NCBI GenBank assembly: GCA_963835135.1
Contig: CAWIEF010000004.1
Location: 62,001-126,000 of the forward strand
DNA from: JAVVHH01 sp963835135
GTDB lineage: Bacteria; Pseudomonadota; Alphaproteobacteria; Acetobacterales; Acetobacteraceae
DNA: 64,000 nt
Direction: 5' to 3'
Part shown: positions 8,610 to 18,099 of the stretch, piece by piece
How positions within the stretch are numbered: the stretch's first letter is position 1
Layout of the letters: every line of letters begins with the position of its first letter
Position numbers and translations under genes: made by a program
The notes under the pieces: generated by a model
Seen by the model: the letters and a program-made list of their open reading frames with translations, nothing else
Database searches by the model: none
Told to the model about the DNA's origin: nothing

Positions 8610-9212
8610 CTAACCCCCCGCTCCGAGTTTGGAGATGATCTCGTCGGCCATGATCTGTTGCGCCTTCTGCCCCTCCGGCGTACCGAAATTGCTCACCAAC
8701 TCGGTGACGGCCTGATTGACGACCGTGACCGTGATCCCGTGACCGCGGAGCCGGTCGTACGTGAGCGTATCGCCCAGGGCCGACATCGTCCCGCAGGCGT
8801 CGGCCACGACCATGACCCTGTAACCGAGCGTGCTCGCATCGATGGCCGCCCAAAACAGGCAGATGTCGGTCGTCAGCCCGGCCAGGATGATGTTCCGGCG
8901 ACCGAGCGCCTGGACGCCGTCCCGCAGGTCGGTGGCGTCCCAGCAACTCAGCTCGCCGCCGCGCTTGTACCGGCGCGCGAACGCCTCGGGCGCGAGATCG
9001 CTGATCTCGGGGATGGTGGGTCCGACATAGTCTTCCATCGTGGTCGTCAGGACCAGCGGCATGCCGTAGGTGAGCGCCATGCGCGCCAGGACGCGGCAAC
9101 TTGCGATCGTCGTCGTCTTCGGCAGGCTTTTCACCCAGTCGATCGTCATCGTCTGATGATCGACGAGCATGACGAGGCTGTCAGCGGTCGTGAAACGCTC
9201 GAACTGTGGCAC
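8610..9212 (-). CDS. Isochorismatase-family cysteine hydrolase (YcaC-like)
   Basis: Cytoplasmic hydrolase of 200 residues in the isochorismatase fold. It keeps the catalytic Asp in MLVDHQ, a lysine/arginine-rich RRYKRGGELSCWD segment, and the catalytic Cys in AGLTTDICLFWAAI. The YcaC-like order matches proteins of unknown substrate that often accompany LysR regulators. I placed the start at GTG 9212 because AGGAGC lies seven bases upstream and the conserved fold begins immediately; the longer open frame would run into the divergent promoter. Probably regulated by the divergent LysR gene starting 129 bases away. Confidence 0.85.
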   Translation of the reverse strand: MPQFERFTTADSLVMLVDHQTMTIDWVKSLPKTTTIASCRVLARMALTYGMPLVLTTTMEDYVGPTIPEISDLAPEAFARRYKRGGELSCWDATDLRDGVQALGRRNIILAGLTTDICLFWAAIDASTLGYRVMVVADACGTMSALGDTLTYDRLRGHGITVTVVNQAVTELVSNFGTPEGQKAQQIMADEIISKLGAGG

Positions 9213-9282
9213 GCTCTGCTCCTGTTCTGCTGCCGATCCCCGATTGACCGGAGGGTGACAGAAGCCATACAAACGCCGTTGA

Positions 9283-9328
9283 ATTGGGATAATCCTCTCA
9301 ATCGGAAAACAGTTTCCCGAATTCGGGA
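9283..9328. promoter_or_regulatory. Operator-like dyads in the isochorismatase/LysR divergent promoter
   Basis: The 129-base divergent gap holds a perfect 14-base palindrome at 9315-9328 (tcccgaattcggga). There is also an ATTG-N12-CAAT dyad at 9283-9302 enclosing ggataatcc (a near-palindrome). Spaced T-N11-A-type dyads at a divergent LysR promoter are the usual binding and activation sites of LysR proteins. Assignment to this LysR gene is inference from position. Confidence 0.45.
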
Positions 9329-9341
9329 TAAGGTGCGGGCG

Positions 9342-10241
9342 ATGGACCATCTTCGTGACCTGGCCCTCTTCGTCGCAGTCGCCGAAACCCGCAGTTTCAC
9401 CAAGGCGGCGGTCCAGCTCGGCGTTCCGACCTCAACTCTGTCCCGTCGGATCGCCGAACTCGAGGCCGCGCTGGAGGTGAAACTCTTCCTGCGCAGTACG
9501 CGCCGGGTCGAGTTGACCGAGGCCGGCAGCCTCTACTTCTCGTTGGGCGAGGGGATCGTCGCCGCGGCCCGCGAAGCGCATCAGCACGTGCGCGGCCTGG
9601 CCGAGCGGCCGCAGGGCACGCTGCGCATGTCCGTCGAGGCCGAGATCGGCCCCCGGCTCGTCGCACCCGTCATCGCCGAATACCTCGACCGGTATCCGGA
9701 GGTGCGGATCGACGTCGACCTGTCCCCGCGCCGGGTCGACCTGTTGGCCGAAGGCTTCCACCTGGCGCTTCGGATCGGCACGCTGCCGGACTCCGCGCTG
9801 AGGGTCCGGCGGCTGGCCCTGCTGAGCGCGAGCCTCTACGCGGCCCCCGCCTACCTGGCGCGCTACGGCACTCCCGCGCACCCGTCGGCGCTGTCGGGAT
9901 ACGCGCGCATCCACCTCCTCCATCGTGGCGACCGCGGCGAATGGCGCCTCATGATGGGCGACGAGGTCGTGGAGGTGGCAGCCGACGGCGTGTTGTGCGC
10001 GAACAACATGACGATGATCCGCGACCTCGCGCGGCTCGGCGTCGGCATCGCCGTGGTCGATGATCTTATGGCCAGCGAAGACGTGGGTCGAGGGCTCCTG
10101 CACCCCGTCTTGCCGGGATGGACACTCGAGCCGGTGCCGGTATCCATCCTGACCCCCACCCGCCTGCTTGCCGCCAAGACCCGCGCGTTCGTCGATCTTC
10201 TTGCCCTGCGCGTGACCGGGATGGTTGGCTTGACCCCCTGA
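9342..10241 (+). CDS. LysR-family transcriptional regulator
   Basis: DNA-binding regulator of 299 residues. The N-terminal winged helix-turn-helix is clear: DLALFVAVAETRSFTKAA at residues 5-22 and VPTSTLSRRIAELEAALE at about 28-45, ending LFLRSTRRVELTEAG. The rest is the LysR substrate-binding domain, with the RIDVDLSPRRVDLLAEGFHLALRIG region typical of the subgroup that controls quinone or aromatic-stress genes. The ATG at 9342 starts the HTH domain. Divergent from the isochorismatase-like gene, its most likely target; the nearby hydroquinone-reductase-like GST could be another. Confidence 0.92.
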   Translation: MDHLRDLALFVAVAETRSFTKAAVQLGVPTSTLSRRIAELEAALEVKLFLRSTRRVELTEAGSLYFSLGEGIVAAAREAHQHVRGLAERPQGTLRMSVEAEIGPRLVAPVIAEYLDRYPEVRIDVDLSPRRVDLLAEGFHLALRIGTLPDSALRVRRLALLSASLYAAPAYLARYGTPAHPSALSGYARIHLLHRGDRGEWRLMMGDEVVEVAADGVLCANNMTMIRDLARLGVGIAVVDDLMASEDVGRGLLHPVLPGWTLEPVPVSILTPTRLLAAKTRAFVDLLALRVTGMVGLTP

Positions 10242-10244
10242 TCC

Positions 10245-10262
10245 GCGTCTTGGCAGAGACGC
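10245..10262 (+). terminator. Possible hairpin terminator after the LysR gene
   Basis: A perfect six-base stem (gcgtct/agacgc) with a six-base loop sits three bases past the LysR stop, followed by the ten-base palindrome gcagcgctgc. There is no T-run, so intrinsic termination is uncertain. Confidence 0.3.
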
Positions 10263-10402
10263 AGCGCTGCGCGAGTGTCGCGTTCCGGAGCAGCGCCGGA
10301 CCGCCCAGGACCCACCCCCCTTGAGCAGCAGCAATCCTCGTGGCATTGGCGCATTCGGCGTGCCGTCGCGGCGAGTCCAACGAGAACTCATGGAGAGCAC
10401 CG

Positions 10403-11506
10403 ATGTCCCGAGGTCATGTATTCGCAACCGCTTTCGCCTTGGCGGCCATGGTCGGGGCGGGCGCGGCCCAGGCCCAGATCAAGATCGCCACGGCAGGTCC
10501 GATGACCGGCCAGTACGCCGCCTTCGGCCTGCAGATGAAGGAAGGCGCGCAGCAGGCGGTCAACGACATCAACAAGGCGGGCGGGGTGCTCGGCCAGCAG
10601 CTGCAGCTCACCGTAGGTGACGATGCCTGCGACCCGCGGCAGGCCGTCTCCGTCGCCAACTCCTTCGCCAGCCAGGGCGTCAAGTTCGTCGCCGGGCACT
10701 ATTGCTCGGGTTCCTCGATCCCGGCGAGCAAGGTCTACACCGAGGAGGGCATCCTCCAGATGACCCCCGCCTCCACCAATCCGGACTTCACCGACAAGGG
10801 CACCTGGAACACCTTCCGCCTGTGCGGGCGTGATGACCAGCAGGGGATGGTTGCCGGCGAATACATCGCTGCGCACTACAAGGGCGACAAGATCGCGGTG
10901 CTGAACGACAACACCGCATACGGCAAGGGCCTGGCCGAGCAGACCGAGAAGAACATGAAGGCCAAGGGCGTCGATCCCGCCATGGTGGCCACCTACACCC
11001 CGGGCGAGAAAGACTATTCCGCCCTGGTCAGCCGCATGAAGGCGGCCGGCGTCAACGTGATCTACATCGGCGGATACCACACCGAGGCCGGGCTGATCAT
11101 CCGCCAGGCCAAGGAACAGGGGATGAACCCCACGTTGATCAGCGGCGACGCTTTGGTCACCAAGGAGTTCTGGCAGATTGCGGGAGCGGCCGGACAGGGC
11201 ACCATGATGACCTTCGCGCCGGACCTGTCCAAGCGCCCGACGGCCGCGGCTGTCGTCAAGGAGTTCAGCGACCGCAAGGTCGATCCGGAAGGCTACACGC
11301 TCTACACCTACGCCACCGTGCAGATCTGGGCGGAAGCCGCCAAGAAGGCCAACAGCACGGACCCCAAGAAGGTCGCGGCAGAGCTGAAGAGCGGCGGCCC
11401 GTGGCAGTCGATCATCGGCCCGATCTCCTTCGACAAGAAGGGTGACGTCGAAGGGCCGAGCTACGTATTCTACGTCTGGAAGGACGGCAACTACAGCGAG
11501 ATGTGA
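10403..11506 (+). CDS. Branched-chain amino-acid ABC substrate-binding protein (LivK-like)
   Basis: Periplasmic binding protein of 367 residues. Signal peptide to about AAQAQ, then IKIATAGPMTGQYAAFGLQMKEGAQQAVNDINKAGG-type family opening. It resembles classical Leu/Ile/Val-binding proteins: the GDDACDPRQAVSVANSF segment, a disulfide-type Cys pair and GHYCSGSSIPAS ligand-site residues (Ser-Ser region near 100). Start at ATG 10403 with GGAG upstream; the earlier in-frame start is dropped because the signal peptide begins here. First gene of a complete K-H-M-G-F operon. Of the binding proteins in this window this one is closest to true LivK/LivJ, so Leu/Ile/Val is the best guess for ligand. Confidence 0.92.
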   Translation: MSRGHVFATAFALAAMVGAGAAQAQIKIATAGPMTGQYAAFGLQMKEGAQQAVNDINKAGGVLGQQLQLTVGDDACDPRQAVSVANSFASQGVKFVAGHYCSGSSIPASKVYTEEGILQMTPASTNPDFTDKGTWNTFRLCGRDDQQGMVAGEYIAAHYKGDKIAVLNDNTAYGKGLAEQTEKNMKAKGVDPAMVATYTPGEKDYSALVSRMKAAGVNVIYIGGYHTEAGLIIRQAKEQGMNPTLISGDALVTKEFWQIAGAAGQGTMMTFAPDLSKRPTAAAVVKEFSDRKVDPEGYTLYTYATVQIWAEAAKKANSTDPKKVAAELKSGGPWQSIIGPISFDKKGDVEGPSYVFYVWKDGNYSEM

Positions 11507-11512
11507 CCTGCT

Positions 11513-11545
11513 GGCTAGCCGGCCCTCGCACAGGGCCGGCTAGCC
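11513..11545 (+). promoter_or_regulatory. Perfect 14-base-pair hairpin between binding-protein and permease genes
   Basis: Arms 11513-11526 and 11532-11545 are exact reverse complements (ggctagccggccct / agggccggctagcc), with loop cgcac. It lies seven bases after the LivK-like stop and 33 bases before the permease start. Hairpins at this place in importer operons commonly stabilise the upstream message or partly terminate, so that the binding protein exceeds the membrane subunits. No T-run follows, favouring an mRNA-stabilising or processing role. Confidence 0.6.
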
Positions 11546-11578
11546 TGCGAGGCCGCAACGAGCGGGAGCATTCGTTCT

Positions 11579-12489
<911 letters not shown>

Positions 12490-12493
<4 letters not shown>

Positions 12494-13812
12494 GCGCCGC
12501 CCGCCGCGCCGCGCTGGCGGCGATCGTGGCGGCCGTGCTGCTGATCCCCCTCGTGGGATTGCGGATGCAGTCCGGCCCGACCGGCCTGGTGCTGGACTGG
12601 CGGCCGGCCGTGGTCGCGGTGCTGGTGCTGGCCATCTTCGCCGTCGTGCTGGTGGGCGGGGCGCTGGGGAGGTCGCGGCGGACGGCGGTGCCGGCCAATC
12701 GCCGATTGGCCGAGGCCATGCAGCGATCCGGCCGTTTCCTCGCACCGGCGCTGCTGCTGCTCGCAGTCCTGCTGCCCGCCGTCGCCGGCCGCTATTACCT
12801 GGACCTGGGCGTGGTCGTGCTGACCTACGTCATGCTGGGCTGGGGGTTGAACATCGTCGTCGGCTTGGCCGGCTTGCTCGACCTCGGTTACGTCGCCTTC
12901 TACGCGGTCGGCGCCTACAGCTACGCGCTGCTCTCCACTCACTATGGTCTGGGCTTCTGGACCTGCCTGCCGCTGGCCGGCCTGTTCGCCGCGATATTCG
13001 GGATCCTGCTCGGCTTTCCCGTGCTGCGGCTGCGCGGTGACTACCTGGCGATCGTCACGCTAGCGTTCGGCGAGATCATCCGCATCGTCATCAACAATTG
13101 GTCCAGCCTGACCAACGGCCCCAACGGCATCTCCGGCATCCCGCGGCCGACCCTGTTCGGCCTCAGCTTCTCCGCCTCCGGCGAGCCGGACACCTTCGCG
13201 GGATATTTCGGCTTGGACTACAGCCCGTCACAGCGGGTGATCTACCTGTATTACGTGATCCTGCTGTTGGCGTTGCTGACGAACTGGGTCACGCTGCGGC
13301 TGCGCCGCCTGCCGCTCGGCCGCGCCTGGGAAGCGCTCCGCGAGGACGAGATCGCCTGCCGCTCGCTCGGCATCAACGTGACGGCCACCAAGCTGACGGC
13401 GTTCGCGATCGGCGCCACTTTCGGCGGCTTCGCCGGCGCTTTCTTTGCCACCCGGCAGGCCTTCATCAGCCCGGAGAGCTTCACGTTCATCGAGTCGGCC
13501 ATCGTGCTGGCCATCGTGGTGCTGGGCGGGTTGGGCAGCCAACTCGGCGTCGCGCTCGCGGCCATAACCATGATCGGCGGATTGGAGCTGTTGCGCGGCC
13601 TGCTGGACCGGCTGAACAACACGCCCGGGTTCGAATGGATCGGCACGGTCCTGGGCGATTTCGGCCAGTATCGGATGCTCATCTTCGGCCTAGCCTTGGT
13701 CGCCATGATGGTGCTGCGGCCCCGCGGCCTGGTCTCCGGCCGAAAGCCGTCCGTCTCCCTGGGCAAGCCGAAAGAGATCGCGGCCGAACTGGTGGCGCAA
13801 GGCCGTGGCTGA
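12490..13812 (+). CDS. livM: Branched-chain amino-acid ABC permease (LivM)
   Basis: Long-form LivM of 440 residues. About 100 extra N-terminal residues with two hydrophobic stretches precede the core, as in gammaproteobacterial LivM. The core shows GWGLNIVVGLAGLLDLGYVAF, LRLRGDYLAIVTLAFGEIIR and the coupling loop LPLGRAWEALREDEIACRSLGIN near residue 285. ATG at 12490 overlaps the LivH stop (ATGA); the LivG GTG start lies inside its last codons. It forms the membrane pore with LivH. Confidence 0.93.
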
Positions 13813-14650
13813 TCTGCTCCGCGTCGATGGCCTGACCATGCAGTTCGGCGGACTGAAGGCGGTGTCCGGCCTCAGCTTCGGGGCGTCCGCCGGGCAGATC
13901 ACCTCCATCATCGGCCCGAACGGGGCCGGCAAGACGACCCTGTTCAACTGCATCACCGGCTTTTACCGCCCGACCTCCGGCACGCTGCGGCTCCAGGGCG
14001 CCGATGGTCAGGTCCACGCGCTGGAGAACCTGCCCGGCCATCGCATCGCGCACCGCGCCAAGGTGGCGCGCACGTTCCAGAACATCCGCCTGTTTGCTGG
14101 AATGACGGTGCTGGAGAACCTGCTGGTCGCCCAGCACAACAGCCTGATGCCGTCGCTCGCGTCCGGCCTGTTGGCCGTGGTCGGCCTGGGTGGTTATCGG
14201 CGCGCCGAACCGAAAGCGATCGACCGCGCCCGGCTGTGGTTGGACGCGATCGGCCTCCTGCCCCGCGCCGACGACCCGGCCGGCGCCTTGCCCTATGGCG
14301 CGCAACGGCGGCTCGAGATCGCCCGAGCGATGTGCACGAGCCCCGTGCTGCTGTGCCTCGACGAGCCCGCAGCGGGGTTGAACCCGAGGGAGAGCGACGA
14401 ACTAGCCGACTTGCTGCGCCGGATCCGCGACGGCGCCGTGGACACGCCATGCTCAGTCCTGCTCATCGAGCACGACATGGGCGTGGTCATGCGTATCTCG
14501 GACTTCATCGTCGTCTTGGACCACGGCAAGAAAATCGCCGAGGGCCCGCCCGCACTCATCGCCGCCGACCCGGCCGTGATCGCCGCCTATCTCGGCGAGG
14601 GCGAGGAGGACGAGGACGATGCCGTCGTCCATCCCGGGGCTGCCGGGTGA
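13805..14650 (+). CDS. livG: Branched-chain amino-acid ABC ATP-binding protein (LivG)
   Basis: Cytoplasmic ATPase of 281 residues. Walker A GPNGAGKTT near residue 38; the LivG-specific long insert with ARTFQNIRLFAGMTVLENLLVAQ; signature LPYGAQRRLEIARAM near 160; Walker B VLLCLDEPAAGLNP near 180; and LLIEHDMGVVMRIS near 220. GTG start at 13805 overlaps the LivM stop. The acidic C-terminus (GEGEEDEDDA) is an unusual tail of unclear meaning. Confidence 0.94.
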   Translation: MADLLRVDGLTMQFGGLKAVSGLSFGASAGQITSIIGPNGAGKTTLFNCITGFYRPTSGTLRLQGADGQVHALENLPGHRIAHRAKVARTFQNIRLFAGMTVLENLLVAQHNSLMPSLASGLLAVVGLGGYRRAEPKAIDRARLWLDAIGLLPRADDPAGALPYGAQRRLEIARAMCTSPVLLCLDEPAAGLNPRESDELADLLRRIRDGAVDTPCSVLLIEHDMGVVMRISDFIVVLDHGKKIAEGPPALIAADPAVIAAYLGEGEEDEDDAVVHPGAAG

Positions 14651-14652
14651 GC

Positions 14653-15381
14653 ATGCTCCGCCTTGAAGGCGTCACGGCGTTCTACGGCGCGATCCAGGCA
14701 CTGCGCGGTGTCGACCTGCACGTCGAGAACGGTGAGATCGTCAGCCTGATCGGTGCCAACGGGGCCGGCAAGTCCACCCTGATGATGACCGTGTGCGGCA
14801 CGCCGCGGGCCCGCGACGGCTCCGTCACGTTCGACGGTCAGGACATCACCCGGGTTCCCACGCACCTGATCATGCGGCGCGGCATTGCCCAGTCGCCGGA
14901 GGGACGCCGGGTGTTCAGCCGCATGACGGTCAACGAGAACCTTATGATGGGCGCGCGGGGCGCCGGCAGGACGGAGTTCGAACAGCTGCGCGAACAGATC
15001 TACACGCTGTTCCCCCGGCTGAAGGAACGGATCGGCCAACGGGCCGGCACGCTCTCCGGCGGCGAGCAGCAGATGCTGGCGATCGGCCGCGCGCTGATGA
15101 CCCGGCCACGCCTGCTGTTGTTGGACGAGCCCTCGCTCGGCTTGGCCCCGCTGGTGGTGCGGCAGATCTTCGGCGCCATCCGCGACCTGAACCGCACCAC
15201 CGGACTCACGGTGCTGCTCGTCGAGCAGAACGCCTTCCAGGCGCTCCGGCTGGCCCATCGCGGCTACGTCCTGGTCAACGGCGCAATCACGATGGTGGGC
15301 ACCGGACGCGAACTGCTGGCCCGGCCGGAGATCCGCGCGGCGTATCTCGAGGGCGGCAGGCCGGCGGAAAGCGCGCCCTGA
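14653..15381 (+). CDS. livF: Branched-chain amino-acid ABC ATP-binding protein (LivF)
   Basis: Second ATPase of operon 2, 242 residues. Walker A GANGAGKST near residue 37, the LivF hallmark SPEGRRVFSRMTVNENLMMGA near 88, signature LSGGEQQMLAIGRAL near 140, Walker B LLLLDEPSLGLAP near 163 and LLVEQNAFQAL near 197. ATG 14653 aligns with family starts; an in-frame GTG at 14647 would give a GTGA overlap with the LivG stop and is nearly as likely. Last gene before a strong GC hairpin. Confidence 0.94.
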   Translation: MLRLEGVTAFYGAIQALRGVDLHVENGEIVSLIGANGAGKSTLMMTVCGTPRARDGSVTFDGQDITRVPTHLIMRRGIAQSPEGRRVFSRMTVNENLMMGARGAGRTEFEQLREQIYTLFPRLKERIGQRAGTLSGGEQQMLAIGRALMTRPRLLLLDEPSLGLAPLVVRQIFGAIRDLNRTTGLTVLLVEQNAFQALRLAHRGYVLVNGAITMVGTGRELLARPEIRAAYLEGGRPAESAP

Positions 15382-15384
15382 CGC

Positions 15385-15412
15385 GCCGGCGCGCAAGCGG
15401 GTGCGCGCCGGC
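15385..15412 (+). terminator. GC-rich hairpin after livF
   Basis: Perfect ten-base arms (gccggcgcgc / gcgcgccggc) with an eight-base loop begin four bases after the livF stop and are followed within a few bases by cgttt. The position fits the end of the liv operon; the T-tract is weak. A second small hairpin (ggagcc-gcc-ggctcc) lies at 15454-15468, before the next gene. Confidence 0.5.
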
Positions 15413-15493
15413 CGCCCGTTTACCAGCTCCAAACGAGGGGGAGCTTGCCTGCTGGAGCCGCCGGCTCCCTGAACCACGGCGGGAGACTTGACG

Positions 15494-16255
15494 ATGAACT
15501 GGCTACAGATCGTGCCTTCGGCGAGCGCCGCGTTCCTCGGATCGTTCGTCGAGTGCGTCGAGGCCGCCACGATCGTGCTGGCGGTCGGCACCGTCCGCGG
15601 GTGGCGCTCCGCCCTTGCGGGGGTGGGGCTCGGGCTAGTGGCGCTGATCGCGCTCATCGGTTCGCTCGGGCCCGCTCTCTCGCATGTGCCGGAGCGCGCC
15701 CTGCAATTGGCGGTCGGCCTGCTCCTGCTGCTGTTCGGGATGCGCTGGTTGCGCAAGGCGGTGTTGCGCGGTGCGGGCGTGATCGCGCTGCACGACGAAG
15801 ACGCGGTGTTCCGGCGCCAGACCGCCACTCTTGGGCTCGCCCGGTGGTCGGAAACGCATCGGCTCGACCCGGTGGCGATGGCGACCGCGTTCAAGGCCGT
15901 GTTGCTCGAGGGGGTCGAGGTCGCGTTCATCGTGCTGGCGGTTGCGGCGGTCGGTCCCGATCTACTCTCGCCGGCGCTGTTGGGTGCCGCAGCCGCCGCC
16001 TGCTTGGTGACGGTCGCTGCATGGGCGCTGCGGCGTCCGTTGGCGCGCGTGCCGGAGAACGCGCTCAAGCTCGGCGTCGGCGTGCTGATCTCCGCGTTCG
16101 GGATATTCTGGTCAGGCGAGGGGCTCGGGCTCGATTGGCCCGGCGGCGAGCTCTGCCTGCCGGCTCTGGCATGCGCGCTCCTGGCCACGGCCTGGCTCGG
16201 CGTGCGTCTGGCGGGGCGGGCGTCGCGTCCGACCGTCGCGGAGTGCCGGCCATGA
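15494..16255 (+). CDS. Polytopic membrane protein with duplicated acidic motif (COG4280-like), putative transporter
   Basis: A 253-residue integral membrane protein with about six or seven helices. It is an internal duplication: FVECVEAATIVLAVGTVRGWRSAL at about residues 14-37 and LLEGVEVAFIVLAVAAV near 140 are the same motif, E-x2-E-A/V inside a helix. This two-repeat acidic pattern recalls small cation-exchanger or LysE/UPF0016-like families and the uncharacterised COG4280 proteins; the recognition is by pattern only. ATG 15494 is chosen over TTG 15488 for spacing from GGGAG. Its stop overlaps the next small membrane gene by ATGA, so the two are probably made together. Substrate unknown. 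Confidence 0.75.
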   Translation: MNWLQIVPSASAAFLGSFVECVEAATIVLAVGTVRGWRSALAGVGLGLVALIALIGSLGPALSHVPERALQLAVGLLLLLFGMRWLRKAVLRGAGVIALHDEDAVFRRQTATLGLARWSETHRLDPVAMATAFKAVLLEGVEVAFIVLAVAAVGPDLLSPALLGAAAAACLVTVAAWALRRPLARVPENALKLGVGVLISAFGIFWSGEGLGLDWPGGELCLPALACALLATAWLGVRLAGRASRPTVAECRP

Positions 16256-16470
16256 GGACGCTCCGCGCGGTCCTGGGTGAATTGGCGGGGCTGTTCGTAG
16301 ACGACGGCATGCTCGCGCTCGGCTTGATGCTGTGGTGCGCCGTCATCGGGATCGGCGCCTCGCTCCGTCCGGAATTCGCCAGGCTCGGCGCCCTCCTACT
16401 GTTTGCCGGCTGCGCCGTCATCCTGCTCGCCAACGTGACCACGGCGGCCCGTCGCGTCCGCCGCGGCTGA
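16252..16470 (+). CDS. Small hydrophobic membrane protein, 72 residues
   Basis: Short protein with two predicted membrane helices (about residues 20-36 and 44-62) and a positively charged C-terminus (ARRVRRG). The ATG at 16252 overlaps the stop of the preceding membrane gene in an ATGA, the only reason besides hydrophobicity to call it. I recognise no family. Translational coupling suggests a partner or accessory subunit of the upstream putative transporter. Confidence 0.7.
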   Translation: MRTLRAVLGELAGLFVDDGMLALGLMLWCAVIGIGASLRPEFARLGALLLFAGCAVILLANVTTAARRVRRG

Positions 16471-16567
16471 TCGGCCGCGGACGGAAGGCATTGCCGTGCT
16501 GCGCACGGGTTGGATCCGAGCGCCGGAGGAACTCGCGTGAGGCAACGACCTCTAAAAGCGGCTTGCA

Positions 16568-16605
16568 TCTATTACGATATCGTATAGTATCGATACCGTA
16601 ATAGA
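16568..16605. promoter_or_regulatory. AT-rich 38-base inverted repeat upstream of the haloperoxidase gene
   Basis: The outer 15 bases on each side are reverse complements with one mismatch (tctattacg...cgtaataga), around an eight-base centre. It is markedly AT-rich against its surroundings and lies 33 bases before the haloperoxidase ATG, where a promoter/operator belongs. It lacks a T-run, so a repressor operator is more likely than a terminator. The binding protein is unknown. Confidence 0.55.
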
Positions 16606-16637
16606 TTAACCGTTCGGCGAAAGGTCGATGCAACACG

Positions 16638-18089
16638 ATGGGAAAACTCCTCCTCGCGACCGTCTCCACCTGTGCGCTTCTGGGCGCTGCCAGCAGTCAC
16701 GCGGCCGACACTGTCGTCGTGCAATGGAACGACGTGTCGCTTGACGCGATCAGGACGACCCATCCGGGCCCGCCGATCGTGGCGCGCATGCTGGCGATCG
16801 TCGATACCTGCATGTATGACGCCTGGACGGCCTATGACCACAACGCCGCGGCGACCCGCCCCTCTGCCGTCCGCAAGCGCCCAGGCGCCGAAGCCACGAT
16901 CGCCAACAAGACCAAGGCCGTCAGCTTCGCGGCCTACCGCGCCCTGATCGACCTGTTCCCGACCTACACCACGAAAGCCACGGCCCAGATGGCCGCGCTC
17001 GGCTACGATTTGAACGACACGAGCACGGACGTGACGACACCATCCGGGATCGGCAACGTGGCGTGCCGGGCGGTGCTTGACTATCGCCACAACGACGGGT
17101 CGAACCAACTCGGCACGCTGAATGGCGGCGCGCCCTACAGCGACTATACCGGGTTCGTCTCGGTCAACACGCCGGACGTCATCTCGGACCCGAACGCATG
17201 GCAGCCGCTGCGTGTGTCCGACGGCAATGGCGGCGTCGTGGTGCAGAAATACATCGCGCCGTTTTGGGGCAACGTGCTGCCGTTCAATCCGAGGCTGCGC
17301 ATCCCGAAGACGGAGGGACCCGACCGGTTCCCGAGCAGGGATTTCGAGGCGGGTGTCGACAGGATCCTACGCTACAGCGCCAACCTGACGGACGAGCACA
17401 AGGTCATCGCGGAATACTGGGCCGACGGGCCGAAATCGGAGCTGCCGCCGGGTCATTGGTCGTTGTTCGCCAAGTGGGTGTCCGAACGGGACCACAACAC
17501 GTTGGACCAGGACGTGAAGATGTTCTTCGCCGAATCCAACGCCATCTTGGACGCGAGTATCGTGTCCTGGGGCATCAAGCGGCAATACGATTCCGTCCGC
17601 CCCGTCACCGCGGTCCATTTCCTCAAGGCCGGGCGTCCCGTCACCGCCTGGGCGGGCCCGTATCAAGGCACCAAGACAATCGACGGCGCTCAATGGCAGC
17701 CTTACCAGGCCGCGACCGTCGTGACCCCGCCCTTCCCGGAGTACCTGTCCGGGCATAGCATCTTCAGTGCCGCAGGAGCGGAGATCCTGAAACGTTTCAC
17801 CGGCAGCGACGCCTTTGGCGGCTCCTACACGCAACCGCCGCACAGCTCGCGGGTGGAGCCGAACACTACCCCGGCCACTGCTGTCACCCTGACCTGGCGC
17901 ACCTTCACCGAGGCCGCCGACCAGGCCGGGATCTCGCGCCGGTATGGTGGGATCCACTTCATCCCGGGTGACCTCGATGGCCGCGAGCTCGGCCACAAGC
18001 TCGGGGCGGCAAGCTGGCGGTTGGCCAAGGCCTATTTTGAGGGCCACCCGCAGACCGCGATGGTCGACGACGACGAGAGTGACGACTGA
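16638..18089 (+). CDS. Exported vanadium-dependent haloperoxidase / PAP2-superfamily protein
   Basis: A 483-residue secreted enzyme. A cleavable signal peptide ends at ASSHAAD. The vanadate/phosphate-binding signature of the superfamily is present: KRQYDSVRP (K-x6-RP) near residue 313, YLSGHS near 373 and SRRYGGIHFIPGD near 432. Members either oxidise halides with hydrogen peroxide or act as acid phosphatases; the long N-terminal helical part favours the haloperoxidase-like bacterial group, but activity cannot be told apart from sequence. The acidic C-terminus (VDDDESDD) is notable. Preceded by the 38-base AT-rich inverted repeat. Confidence 0.87.
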   Translation: MGKLLLATVSTCALLGAASSHAADTVVVQWNDVSLDAIRTTHPGPPIVARMLAIVDTCMYDAWTAYDHNAAATRPSAVRKRPGAEATIANKTKAVSFAAYRALIDLFPTYTTKATAQMAALGYDLNDTSTDVTTPSGIGNVACRAVLDYRHNDGSNQLGTLNGGAPYSDYTGFVSVNTPDVISDPNAWQPLRVSDGNGGVVVQKYIAPFWGNVLPFNPRLRIPKTEGPDRFPSRDFEAGVDRILRYSANLTDEHKVIAEYWADGPKSELPPGHWSLFAKWVSERDHNTLDQDVKMFFAESNAILDASIVSWGIKRQYDSVRPVTAVHFLKAGRPVTAWAGPYQGTKTIDGAQWQPYQAATVVTPPFPEYLSGHSIFSAAGAEILKRFTGSDAFGGSYTQPPHSSRVEPNTTPATAVTLTWRTFTEAADQAGISRRYGGIHFIPGDLDGRELGHKLGAASWRLAKAYFEGHPQTAMVDDDESDD

Positions 18090-18099
18090 CGCACCGGCG

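Noticed and set aside
14587..16188. A 533-codon minus-strand open frame opposite livF and the membrane protein
   Set aside because: Antisense shadow without family resemblance.
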